Assembly: GCF_016863315.1 (NCBI RefSeq)
Contig: NZ_BOOQ01000040.1
Location: 1-64,000, forward strand
DNA length: 64,000 bases
Reading direction: 5' to 3'
DNA from: Planotetraspora silvatica
Lineage (GTDB): Bacteria; Actinomycetota; Actinomycetes; Streptosporangiales; Streptosporangiaceae
Part shown: in pieces, positions 52,855 to 60,117 of the stretch
How the letters are laid out: each line of letters starts with the position of its first letter
How positions within the stretch are numbered: the stretch's first letter is position 1
Translations under genes and position numbers: made by a program
The notes under the pieces: generated by a model
Seen by the model: the letters and a program-made list of their open reading frames with translations, nothing else
The model's database searches: none
Told to the model about the DNA's origin: nothing

Positions 52855-53594
52855 GGGAGCTCACCCGAACGGCCGAGGTCGTGGACGCCTCCGCCGACGA
52901 CGACCTCATCGTGTGGGCGGCCCAGGACATGAAGCCCGGCGTGCGGGCCTGGGCCGCCGGCGACGCGGTGGCCGTGGCCAGCCCGCAGGCCTCCCGCCGC
53001 GACCGGCTGGCCGTCCTCGGAAGCACCGCCCACGCCACCCGGCTGGTACGGCACGCCCTGGCCGAGATGGGCCCGGCGTACCGGCCGTTCGGCGACGTCC
53101 AGCTCGTCCGCGAACTGTCGGAGACCATCGACGAGCTGGTGTTCCTGGCCGGCTTCTCATGGATGGCGACCACCTCCACCACGCCCGCCGCCCCTGTTCG
53201 GGACGTCGCCTGGCTGGATCCGGATGAGGAGCCCGACGTCGCCGATCTCCTCAAGACCGCCAACCCCGACTCCTACGCCGTGCCGGGCATCCCCGGGGTC
53301 CGCCGATGGGCCGGCATCCGCGACACGACCGGCGAACTGCTCGCCGTCGCCGCCGACGCCTGGTCGGCGCCCACGGTCGGCCTGCTCGCCGGCGTCGCGA
53401 CAGCCGTACAGGCGAGAGGGCGCGGGCTGGGGGAGCGGACCTGCCGGTTCGTCACCGACGAACTGCTGGCCGAACACGACCGGGCGGCCCTGATGGTGGA
53501 CGACGGGAACCCCGCCGCGATCGGCGTCTACGAGCGCCTGGGTTTCGCCCGCCGCTTCGTCGCAGCCGCCGCCGTCGAGGGCCACCTCGCCTGA
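52851..53594 (+). CDS. GNAT family N-acetyltransferase
   Basis: A 247-residue protein with a GNAT domain in its C-terminal half: motif A ARGRGLGERTCRFV and DGNPAAIGVYERLGF. The N-terminal half (about 1-120) is a second, degenerate acetyltransferase-like region. The TTG at 52851 overlaps the purB stop as TTGA, implying translational coupling; a GTG at 52881 is the alternative. Its 3' end overlaps the convergent HAD gene by 67 bp. Confidence 0.78.
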   Translation: MRELTRTAEVVDASADDDLIVWAAQDMKPGVRAWAAGDAVAVASPQASRRDRLAVLGSTAHATRLVRHALAEMGPAYRPFGDVQLVRELSETIDELVFLAGFSWMATTSTTPAAPVRDVAWLDPDEEPDVADLLKTANPDSYAVPGIPGVRRWAGIRDTTGELLAVAADAWSAPTVGLLAGVATAVQARGRGLGERTCRFVTDELLAEHDRAALMVDDGNPAAIGVYERLGFARRFVAAAAVEGHLA

Positions 53595-54340
53595 CCTGCC
53601 CCCGCCGTACGCCATGGGGGAGCGGCGGAGACCCTCCCGAGTGCGCGGACGACGCCCGGCAGCCGGGTCAGTGACGTGATGGTCGCGATCTCCGCGGTGG
53701 GCGCGGCCGCGGGCGTGCTGCCGTAACGGTCGAGCCAGACCCCGTGCATGCCCACCCGGGTCGGGCCGACCGCGTCGAGCAGGAGGTTGTCACCGACGAG
53801 GACGACCTCCTGCGGCCGCAGGCCCAGCTTGGCCGCGGCCCGCAGGTAGCACTCCGCCGACGGCTTGAAGTTCCCGCCGAGCGAGTCGGGCGTCAGGACC
53901 GGGTCGAGGCGGTCCATCAGCCCGATACGACGCAGCTTGGCCTCCTGCTGCACGGGCACCCCGTTGGTGAGCACCCCGAGGGTCAGCCCGTCACCCGCGA
54001 GAGCGTCGATCACCTCGGCCGCGTCGGGGAACGCGGACCACGCGGCCTCGTAGTGCACGAGGAAGTCCGCGTAGGCCGCATCCGGGTCCGGCGGCGCGGC
54101 GAGCCCCATCCGGCCGCAGAACTCTCGCACCCTCCTGCGCCGCTGCTCGGCGAACGAGCACTCGCCGGCGTGCCACGCGGGGAGATGCCTGTTCTCCAGA
54201 TCCAGCCACAACGCGGGCGTCTCCATCAGCAGCGGATGCCCGGGGGAGACCGACTCCGTCCAGTTCGTCGCGGCGTACGCGACCGCCCGGCGGTGGTCGA
54301 AAAGGGTCTCGTCAAGGTCGAACAGAATGGCCCTGATCAC
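53528..54340 (-). CDS. HAD-superfamily hydrolase
   Basis: A 270-residue HAD phosphatase with motif I LFDLDETLFDH (residues 6-16), motif II LGVLTNGVPVQ, motif III Lys in NFKPSAECYL and motif IV VLVGDNLLLDAVG. Cap type C1. Likely a nucleotide or sugar-phosphate phosphatase. The start GTG 54340 gives MIRAILFDL; 21 codons upstream are not protein-like. The last 67 bp overlap the GNAT gene on the other strand, and the C-terminal 40 residues are low-complexity. Confidence 0.85.
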   Translation of the reverse strand: MIRAILFDLDETLFDHRRAVAYAATNWTESVSPGHPLLMETPALWLDLENRHLPAWHAGECSFAEQRRRRVREFCGRMGLAAPPDPDAAYADFLVHYEAAWSAFPDAAEVIDALAGDGLTLGVLTNGVPVQQEAKLRRIGLMDRLDPVLTPDSLGGNFKPSAECYLRAAAKLGLRPQEVVLVGDNLLLDAVGPTRVGMHGVWLDRYGSTPAAAPTAEIATITSLTRLPGVVRALGRVSAAPPWRTAGAGQARWPSTAAAATKRRAKPRRS

Positions 54341-54446
54341 CAGGCCATCGTGACCAGCCGGTGTTTCACCCGGATTTCCTGCGGATGAAGGCCCGTGACC
54401 CACCCGGTCAACTCAGGTCAACTCGGGCCGGGGACGGTTGGAACGG

Positions 54447-55205
54447 TCAGGAACGGCGCTCGGCGTTCGCGCGGAGAGCGTCCCGGACGTACACCGCCAG
54501 CCCCTCCGCCACCTGCTCGTAGTTCGCGGCGAACCGGGGATCGGCGACGAACATGTCGCCCAGCCCCTTGTGCATCTCCGGCGAGCAGTCGTAGAACCAC
54601 CGGCCGAGGTGCTCACGATGCCGCTCGGCCACGTCCATCGCCTGCACATCGTCAGCCGGGACTCCCGCCTCGAACGCCGCGGCGAAGTCCCGCACCACCT
54701 CTCCGGCCTCCTCCTTGATCCTCAGCCAGTCTTCCTTCGTGTACGCGGCCGTCCGGCGGCGGCTCTGCTCGAACGCGTCCGTGCCGCCCCACCGCTCCTC
54801 GGCCTCCTGGGCGTGCTCGTCCGGATCGAAGTCGCCGAACACCTCGAACCGCTCCTGCGGGGTCAGCGAGATCCCCATCGTCTGCGCCTCCATAGCCTTC
54901 TCCACCGCCGCCACCATCTCCTGGAGCCTGCCGATCCGCCGCCGCAGCAACTCGTGCTGACGGCGCAGGTGTGTCATCGGGCCGGCGCCCGGCTCGTCCA
55001 GGATGGTGGCGATCTCCTCCAGGGAGAACCCGAGTTCGCGGTAGAACAGGATCCGCTGCAACCGGTCGAGATCCGGCTCGGTGTACCGCCGGTACCCCGC
55101 GCGGGTCCGCTCACCGGGGGACAGCAGGCCGATCTCGTCGTAATGATGCAGCGTCCGGACCGTCACTCCGGCGAGCGCGGCGACCTGGCCGACCGAATAG
55201 CCCAT
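54447..55205 (-). CDS. TipA-like MerR family regulator
   Basis: A 252-residue MerR regulator: N-terminal HTH (YSVGQVAALAGVTVRTLHHYDEIGLL region), a dimerisation helix and a C-terminal TipAS-type antibiotic-binding domain (ERFEVFGDFDPDEH, WLRIKEEAGEVVRDF, FYDCSPEMHKGLGDMFVADPRF). TipAL binds thiopeptides such as thiostrepton covalently; a cysteine is present in YDCSPEM. Its own promoter at 55229-55259 has the 19-bp spacer and central palindrome of MerR sites. Confidence 0.92.
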   Translation of the reverse strand: MGYSVGQVAALAGVTVRTLHHYDEIGLLSPGERTRAGYRRYTEPDLDRLQRILFYRELGFSLEEIATILDEPGAGPMTHLRRQHELLRRRIGRLQEMVAAVEKAMEAQTMGISLTPQERFEVFGDFDPDEHAQEAEERWGGTDAFEQSRRRTAAYTKEDWLRIKEEAGEVVRDFAAAFEAGVPADDVQAMDVAERHREHLGRWFYDCSPEMHKGLGDMFVADPRFAANYEQVAEGLAVYVRDALRANAERRS

Positions 55206-55228
55206 GGGTTCACCCCCTTCCAGGGTCC

Positions 55229-55259
55229 AGCGTGTGCCCTGACGTTACGAGAGGGTCAA
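55229..55259 (-). promoter_or_regulatory. MerR-type promoter with 19-bp spacer
   Basis: On the minus strand TTGACC (55254-55259) and CACGCT (55229-55234) are separated by 19 bases that contain a dyad CCCT-N2-CGT-A-ACG-N2-AGGG (55237-55255). This matches the TipA-type operator arrangement. Confidence 0.75.
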
Positions 55260-55280
55260 CTCGTCGTCTCCGCCGGTGGA

Positions 55281-55437
55281 TCAGCGGGCCCGCCAGAAGG
55301 CTCCGTTCGCGGACGGGTCGTCGGGGTCGCCCTGCGGCACCATGAACCCCGCGCCCCACGTCGCCGGCAGGCGGAGCGACGACCACCACACCGGTCAGCC
55401 TGAGAACCGCCGCTCCCGCCACCAGCACATACCGCAT
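55281..55437 (-). pseudogene. Frameshifted small membrane/secreted ORF
   Basis: From ATG 55437 (with GGGAGG upstream) the frame reads MRYVLVAGAAVLRLTGVVVV, a plausible membrane or signal segment, and then loses protein character. A +1 shift gives LRLPATWGAGFMVPQGDP and PSANGAFWRAR before a TGA at 55281-55283. One indel near 55378 would restore a single ORF, so this looks like a decayed gene, or a sequencing error. Confidence 0.45.
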
Positions 55438-55494
55438 GCGCCCTCCCTGTTCACAGGTTGGACGCCAACTCGATGTGATTCGTTCGGGACAGGT

Positions 55495-56538
55495 TCATTC
55501 GTTCGGCGGCGATGTGGTGTTCTGGTCGCGGAGGAGCGGGTGGGAGCGCATCGCGACCTCCAGCTCTCCGGGAAGCTCGTCCCGGTACCGGCCGAGTGTG
55601 GACAGATCGCTGTGCCCGAGAACCCGGCGCACCGCGTCCATGTCCGTGCCGTCCGCCAAGAGATGCGTCGCCGTCGTGTGGCGTAAGCCGTGCGGGGTGA
55701 CGCTGCGCCGGCGCCCCGGCTCGACCCGCTGCTGCACACGGTCGATCACCGCCTGCACGTCGCCCCGTGCGAGCCGCCGGCCCCGCCACGACAACAGCAG
55801 AGCCTTGTCCCGCTCGGACGCCCGGACCACCAGATACGCGTCGAACACCTCAGCGACGTCACGGGGGACCGGCACATCCCTCGTCTTCCCGCCCTTGCCG
55901 AAGATCCGCCAGTAACGCACCCCGTCATTGGTGTAGAAGTCCTCCACGTTGGCTCTGACCAGCTCGGACACTCTCGGCCCCAGCGTCGCGAGCAGCAGGA
56001 CGATCAGCGCGTCACGGATGTCGGTCCGCTGGTCCCTTCGCTGGTCCGTTCGCCGGGCGGGCTCGGCGGCGGGGGAGCGGGCCGCTCCGATCAGGCCCTC
56101 CGCCTGCTCCTTGGTCAAGGCTCGGCGCTCGGCCCGCAGCCCGCCACGCTCCCGCGCCGTCACCGAGGCCGTCGCCATCGGGTTCAGCTGCACCCAGCCC
56201 ACCGACGCGGCGTGCTTGAACAACGCGGAGACCGATCGCCGGAAGCGGGCCTGCGACGCCGCGCTCTGCACGCCCTCATCCTTGCGAGGGGCGTCCGCCC
56301 TGCGCCGCTCGTCGGGTTTCCTCGCGAACGCCAGGAGCACCTCGTCGACGTCCTCACCCGTCAAGTCGTCGAGCACCCGGCCCGGGCCTGCCAGCCGTAC
56401 GAATGTGGTGACGTCGCGGGCGTAGACCTCGGCGGTGGCGGGGGAGAGCGCCCCGGTCACGGTCTTGGCCCGCACCAGATCCACGTAACGATCGGCGGCG
56501 TCCTCCACGGTCAGGCGGTTCACCTGTGCGGGCAGCAT
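55495..56538 (-). CDS. Tyrosine recombinase (XerC/XerD-like)
   Basis: A 347-residue phage integrase-family recombinase. SAM-like N-domain at about 1-115; catalytic residues: Arg in LGPRVSELVR, Lys in GKGGKTRDV, His-x-x-Arg in TPHGLRHTTATHLL, His in LGHSDLSTLGRY whose Tyr is the nucleophile. It lacks the size and flanking genes of a prophage. ATG 56538 is leaderless (TACGGT, complement of 56546-56551, seven bases upstream). Array C of 53-bp repeats starts 64 bp upstream, so the repeats may be its sites, though nothing proves it. Confidence 0.88.
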   Translation of the reverse strand: MLPAQVNRLTVEDAADRYVDLVRAKTVTGALSPATAEVYARDVTTFVRLAGPGRVLDDLTGEDVDEVLLAFARKPDERRRADAPRKDEGVQSAASQARFRRSVSALFKHAASVGWVQLNPMATASVTARERGGLRAERRALTKEQAEGLIGAARSPAAEPARRTDQRRDQRTDIRDALIVLLLATLGPRVSELVRANVEDFYTNDGVRYWRIFGKGGKTRDVPVPRDVAEVFDAYLVVRASERDKALLLSWRGRRLARGDVQAVIDRVQQRVEPGRRRSVTPHGLRHTTATHLLADGTDMDAVRRVLGHSDLSTLGRYRDELPGELEVAMRSHPLLRDQNTTSPPNE

Positions 56539-56601
56539 GATCGAAACCGTACCCGTGCTCACCGACATTCCGTGACCCCATGACCCCATATCTCCATGAC
56601 C

Positions 56602-56775
56602 CGTGATCATGCACACTTTCGGCAATGCGCCGCGTGAGCTGCGCCGCCACCGTTCGTGATCATGCGCAGGTTCGGTCGCGCCCGTGGTGACCTGGCCTTT
56701 GGTCATCCGTGATCATGCACACCTTCCGGCAGACCCCTGCTGAGCTGGCCGTACGCCAAGGGCGATCATGCACGT
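56602..56775. repeat. 53-bp repeat array C
   Basis: Four rightward units, cores at 56604, 56657 (TGCGC variant), 56710 and 56763, each 53 bp apart. The first three are related in order to the inverted units of array E; unit 2 differs from its partner by one base in 53. Array C lies upstream of the recombinase, oriented away from it. Confidence 0.93.
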
Positions 56776-56880
56776 GGCCGAGTGCTGTGGGCCGGTCTCG
56801 GCCTTATTCGGTTTCTGACGGCTCCGGGTCGGTGAAGGTGCTCACGGGCTCATCAGAACAGATGAGGAAACCACTTCTCT

Positions 56881-56914
56881 CATACCGGACAGAATTCACC
56901 TTCTGTCCGGTATG
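56881..56914 (-). terminator. Hairpin downstream of L12-like gene
   Basis: CATACCGGACAGAA (56881-56894) pairs over 14 bases with TTCTGTCCGGTATG (56901-56914), loop TTCACC, four bases after the stop codon. Probably ends the leftward transcript of the L12-like gene. Confidence 0.8.
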
Positions 56915-56918
56915 GGAG

Positions 56919-57359
56919 TTAGAGGGCGTTGATGAATGCTTCTGCCTCCACTTGCCCCATTCCGGTCTCGTCGCGGACGAGTAGCACGGCCTGTTGGGTG
57001 CGGCCGGCCGCCTTCAGTTCGCGGACCCGGGAGGCGAGGTCGGAGGGGGTGGGGGTGACTCCTGGAATCGGCTGTCCCGCCGCGATGGCATCCACGACGT
57101 TCTTGCCTTCTCTGGGACCGATCCCGGTTTCCTCCCTGACGACCTTGATCGCCTGAGTCTTCCGCCCTTCGGCGATGAGGGCCCGTACGCGGTTCTGCAG
57201 GTCGGCGGAGATCGGTGGCGGAAGGCCGGGTGAACGCCAGCCAAGCGAGGTGCTGGGCCGGGCGCCTGTCCGGACGGCGGCCAGCACGACCACGAGTGCC
57301 GCCACCGTGAGAAGGGCGGCGAGCACCAAGACGACTAACTCGATCGTGAGGCCGAACAT
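56919..57359 (-). CDS. Membrane protein with two L7/L12-CTD-like repeats
   Basis: A 146-residue protein. An N-terminal helix (TIELVVLVLAALLTVAALVVVL, about 4-26) is followed by two copies of a 40-residue domain: residues ~53-98 (KTQAIKVVREETGIGPREGKN-like) and ~105-146 (TQQAVLLVRDETGMGQVEAEAF). Each resembles the C-terminal domain of ribosomal protein L7/L12, which binds translation factors. The membrane anchor makes a ribosome role unusual. ATG is leaderless: TACGAT (complement of 57366-57371) six bases upstream. The gene is flanked by arrays C, D and E. Confidence 0.65.
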   Translation of the reverse strand: MFGLTIELVVLVLAALLTVAALVVVLAAVRTGARPSTSLGWRSPGLPPPISADLQNRVRALIAEGRKTQAIKVVREETGIGPREGKNVVDAIAAGQPIPGVTPTPSDLASRVRELKAAGRTQQAVLLVRDETGMGQVEAEAFINAL

Positions 57360-57405
57360 GTCGTGATCGTACGGCTTTACCTACCCATTGCCCCACCCCC
57401 CTCGG

Positions 57406-57523
57406 CGTGATCATGCACGCCTTCGGCAACGTGCCGCGTGAGCTGCGGGGACACGTTCCGTGATCATGCGCCGATTCTGAAGAACAGCGCTGACCTGCGA
57501 GGACGTAGCCCGTGATCATGCAA
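57406..57523. repeat. 53-bp repeat array D
   Basis: Three rightward units with cores at 57408, 57461 and 57513 (steps 53 and 52; the last core is TGATCATGCAA). The first unit resembles units C1 and E2. Located just upstream of the L12-like gene. Confidence 0.88.
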
Positions 57524-57553
57524 CAAGCAGTGAATCTCGTCCGGATTGATGTT

Positions 57554-57571
57554 TGATCTACATTGTAAAGG
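57554..57571. promoter_or_regulatory. TGATCTACATTGTAAAGG motif, copy 3
   Basis: Identical over 18 bases to 44738-44755 and over 16 to 42808-42823, in an AT-rich gap between arrays D and E. No start codon follows closely. Confidence 0.55.
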
Positions 57572-57648
57572 AGTCCGGTTTTAGAAATAAGTCAGCCTCT
57601 CAAATCCAAAACCATCGCCTGTGCACATGGCCGCCAGCTGTCTCGTCC

Positions 57649-57860
57649 GGTTGGGCGCAGCCGGCTCGGTAGGGGTCTGCCGGAAAGTGTGCATGATCAC
57701 GGATGACCAAAGGCCAGGTCACCACGGGTGCGACCGAACCTGCGCATGATCACGAACGGTGGCGGTGCAGCTCACGCCGCACGTTCCCGAAGGCGTGCAT
57801 GATCACGCGGAAGAGGCGGCGAGGTCGTTCGGTGTGATCGCGAATCTTTGCATGATCACG
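57649..57860. repeat. 53-bp repeat array E (inverted copy of C)
   Basis: Four leftward units with inverted cores at 57689, 57742, 57795 and 57848, all 53 bp apart. Oriented left, its units 2-3-4 match C1-C2-C3 in order; E3/C2 differ by one base. Thus C and E form a long inverted repeat with a 1.26-kb span containing the L12-like gene and array D. The array ends 39 bp from the stop codon of the following gene. Confidence 0.93.
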
Positions 57861-57898
57861 CCTAAGGTGGAGTGCTTGATAAGGAACATTATGTCAAG

Positions 57899-58690
57899 TT
57901 ACTTCGATTGGGGCTTCTCTCTCGGGAGGAGGCAGGGTGCCGTCGCCGGCGGTTTTGGGGTGGGCTTGATTTGCGCGGGTTGCGGCGCTGGTGCTGGTTG
58001 CTTCGGGTCGGTCTGGCTCGCCAGAACCGGCACGCTCGGACATGGTTTGATCGGTTCTGGGGTCGTCGTGAGCCGCAGCATGGCCAGGATCACGACGCCG
58101 ATCAGCACCACGGCGCCGACCAGGAGAATCACAACGGTGTAAGAAGGCCCCACCGGGTCGGGTGTCTCGTCGGAGTCCTCGATTCCCGGCATCGACGACT
58201 GGGCCAGTTCCTCAGGCTCCGTGACGCCGCCGTTCAAGGCGGAACGCAGTGCAAACCCGTGCCCGGACTCCACCCGGAACGCCTCCTCGTCCGCCAGGAA
58301 CCTCCGGTAGGCGGCCAGTGACAGCTCCCGGCAGATCCGCAGGTCGTCGGCGCCCGGCGGGCCTGCTCCCCCGCCCACGTAGACGAATCCGTAGATCAAC
58401 TGGAGGGGCCGGCTGTGCGTGTCCCGGGGTGCGCGCTCGGTCGGCGGCGTTCCCGGTTCGGCGACGTCCGCGGCGGTGACGATGTGGGTGGCGTGGACGA
58501 TCGAGATCCTCCGTCCGGAGGGTGTCTCCGTTTCGACGACGGCCGCCCGGTCCTCCTGGCTGTCCGGCACCACGGTGTCGTCGAGGACGCCGTGCTCCCC
58601 CGCCGATATGAGGAAGCCGGGCGCGAGAAGGGTGCGGTATCCGAGGCGCCGCCCCCGGGCTACCAGGAACGGCCAGGCGTATCCGCTCAT
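57899..58690 (-). CDS. Membrane protein paired with GTPase
   Basis: A 263-residue protein of unknown family. The N-terminal 140 residues resemble a trypsin-like or SH3-like beta barrel (VARGRRLGYRTLLAPGFLI, GRRISIVHATHIVTAADV); no clear serine-protease triad was identified. Further on come a cytosolic helical segment, one membrane helix at about 185-207 (YTVVILLVGAVVLIGVVIL) and a Pro/Lys-rich tail. It starts one base after the GTPase stop, so the two form an operon. A tail rich in Pro suggests a surface or linker role. Confidence 0.55.
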   Translation of the reverse strand: MSGYAWPFLVARGRRLGYRTLLAPGFLISAGEHGVLDDTVVPDSQEDRAAVVETETPSGRRISIVHATHIVTAADVAEPGTPPTERAPRDTHSRPLQLIYGFVYVGGGAGPPGADDLRICRELSLAAYRRFLADEEAFRVESGHGFALRSALNGGVTEPEELAQSSMPGIEDSDETPDPVGPSYTVVILLVGAVVLIGVVILAMLRLTTTPEPIKPCPSVPVLASQTDPKQPAPAPQPAQIKPTPKPPATAPCLLPREKPQSK

Positions 58691-58691
58691 G

Positions 58692-59963
58692 TCACCACCC
58701 GCCTTCGGACAGCCGGGAGTACGGCAGACGGCCTTCCAGGGCGTCCACTTTGCGGCGCATGTCGTACATGACACGTCTGCGGGCGAGCTGGAGGCTTTCG
58801 ATGCGCTGTTCCACCTCGTTCAGCTCTCGGCCGAGGCGTGCTCGTTCGTCGTCGGGTGCGCCCATGCGTGAGTCGAGGAAGAAGCCGAGCACGGTGTCGC
58901 CGAATGCCGCGCCTGGGGTGCCGAGCATGGCGAGCACCGTACGGCCGGCCAGTTGGCCGGCGAAGTTGGTGAGCGAGGCGAACGCCTCGAGGGCGCCCTG
59001 CCGGGTGCGCCGGTCGACCTCGGCTCTGATGGCGGCGATGCTGTCGTGGTCGAGGCGGGTTTCGATCTGTTCGAAGAGTCCGGGGACGACGGCCGACAGT
59101 GGGACGTCCACGTTGGTCGGCTGTACCGCGCTCTGCGGGGTTTTGACGATCTCCCCGTTCGGGTCGATGGTGGCGAAGCCGGGTCCGACGGCGCTGACGG
59201 GGATGAGGCGGACCACCCGGGTGGCGCCGTGCAGGTTCACCAGTGAGCGGAAGTGGTCGTTGGACGTCAGCAGGTTGCGGACGATGTTGAGTCGGGTGCT
59301 CTCGTCGGGGTGGAGGTCGGTGAGCAGGTCCCATTTGGTGATGACGAAGCTGATGGGGGCGGTCGCCTCGAGCATGACGGGCAGGAGCGCGTTGAGGGTT
59401 CGTTCGAGGTGGAGCGGGCCTTCGGGGTGGCCGTCGACGTGCTGGCGTATGCGGTAGCCGTCGAGGACTCCGATGAGGGCGTCGGCGGAGTCGATGTGGG
59501 CGAACAGTTCCTGCTGCTTGGTGGATCCGGCGTCCTGGAGGTCGGTGAGCAGCTCCCCCGCGTATTCGAGGTACTTCAGGTCGAGGATGGGGTGCGCCGC
59601 ACCGTCGATGTGCGTCTTCACGGTGAAGGTGAAGTGGCGTGTCTCGCCTTTGGCTGTGCCGCGTGGCCAGGCGCCGGTGGCGGCGGTGTCGGCCATCTGG
59701 AGGTACCAGTCGTTGAGCTGCAGGACGTCGTCGCGGGTCGCGGTGATGAAGTAGCACTGGCCGGTCGGGGCCTTGAGCCGGTGGTACATGCTGGCGAGCA
59801 GCAGTGTCTTCCCCGACCCCTGCAGGCCGAGGGCGACGACGTTGAAGGTCGGGATCGTTTCGGTGACGGTGAGCGGGCCGGTGGCGCGTCGCCTGCGGAG
59901 GTGTTTGGCGAGCAGGGTGAGGAGGATGCTGAGGAAGATGATGATCAGGACGACAGCCATCAT
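58692..59963 (-). CDS. Membrane-anchored P-loop GTPase-like protein
   Basis: A 423-residue protein with a membrane helix (AVVLIIIFLSILLTLLA, residues 3-19) and a P-loop NTPase domain: Walker A GLQGSGKT (46-53), a TKWD motif (variant NKxD, near residue 210) that favours GTP, and PVSAVG (G5-like). Residues after 300 form a helical tail. It resembles GTPases of predicted bacterial conflict systems in general layout, but I cannot confirm homology. ATG 59963 (or the next ATG). Confidence 0.6.
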   Translation of the reverse strand: MMAVVLIIIFLSILLTLLAKHLRRRRATGPLTVTETIPTFNVVALGLQGSGKTLLLASMYHRLKAPTGQCYFITATRDDVLQLNDWYLQMADTAATGAWPRGTAKGETRHFTFTVKTHIDGAAHPILDLKYLEYAGELLTDLQDAGSTKQQELFAHIDSADALIGVLDGYRIRQHVDGHPEGPLHLERTLNALLPVMLEATAPISFVITKWDLLTDLHPDESTRLNIVRNLLTSNDHFRSLVNLHGATRVVRLIPVSAVGPGFATIDPNGEIVKTPQSAVQPTNVDVPLSAVVPGLFEQIETRLDHDSIAAIRAEVDRRTRQGALEAFASLTNFAGQLAGRTVLAMLGTPGAAFGDTVLGFFLDSRMGAPDDERARLGRELNEVEQRIESLQLARRRVMYDMRRKVDALEGRLPYSRLSEGGW

Positions 59964-60117
59964 GTCGTCTCCGTCCTGGGATGGCTGAGCTGGGTGGGCG
60001 CGGAGGGGCGTGGCTCCCGATCCTGGTTCGCGGGCGGGTGGGTCCGCGTGAGTAGGCCCGTACTCAAATCCGGGCAACCCTCGAAATCCGCGCTCGAAAT
60101 CCGGGGCCGTTCCCGGG

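Noticed and set aside
56602-57860. Integron attC array
   Set aside because: Units lack the R/L box pattern (GTTRRRY) and do not alternate with gene cassettes.
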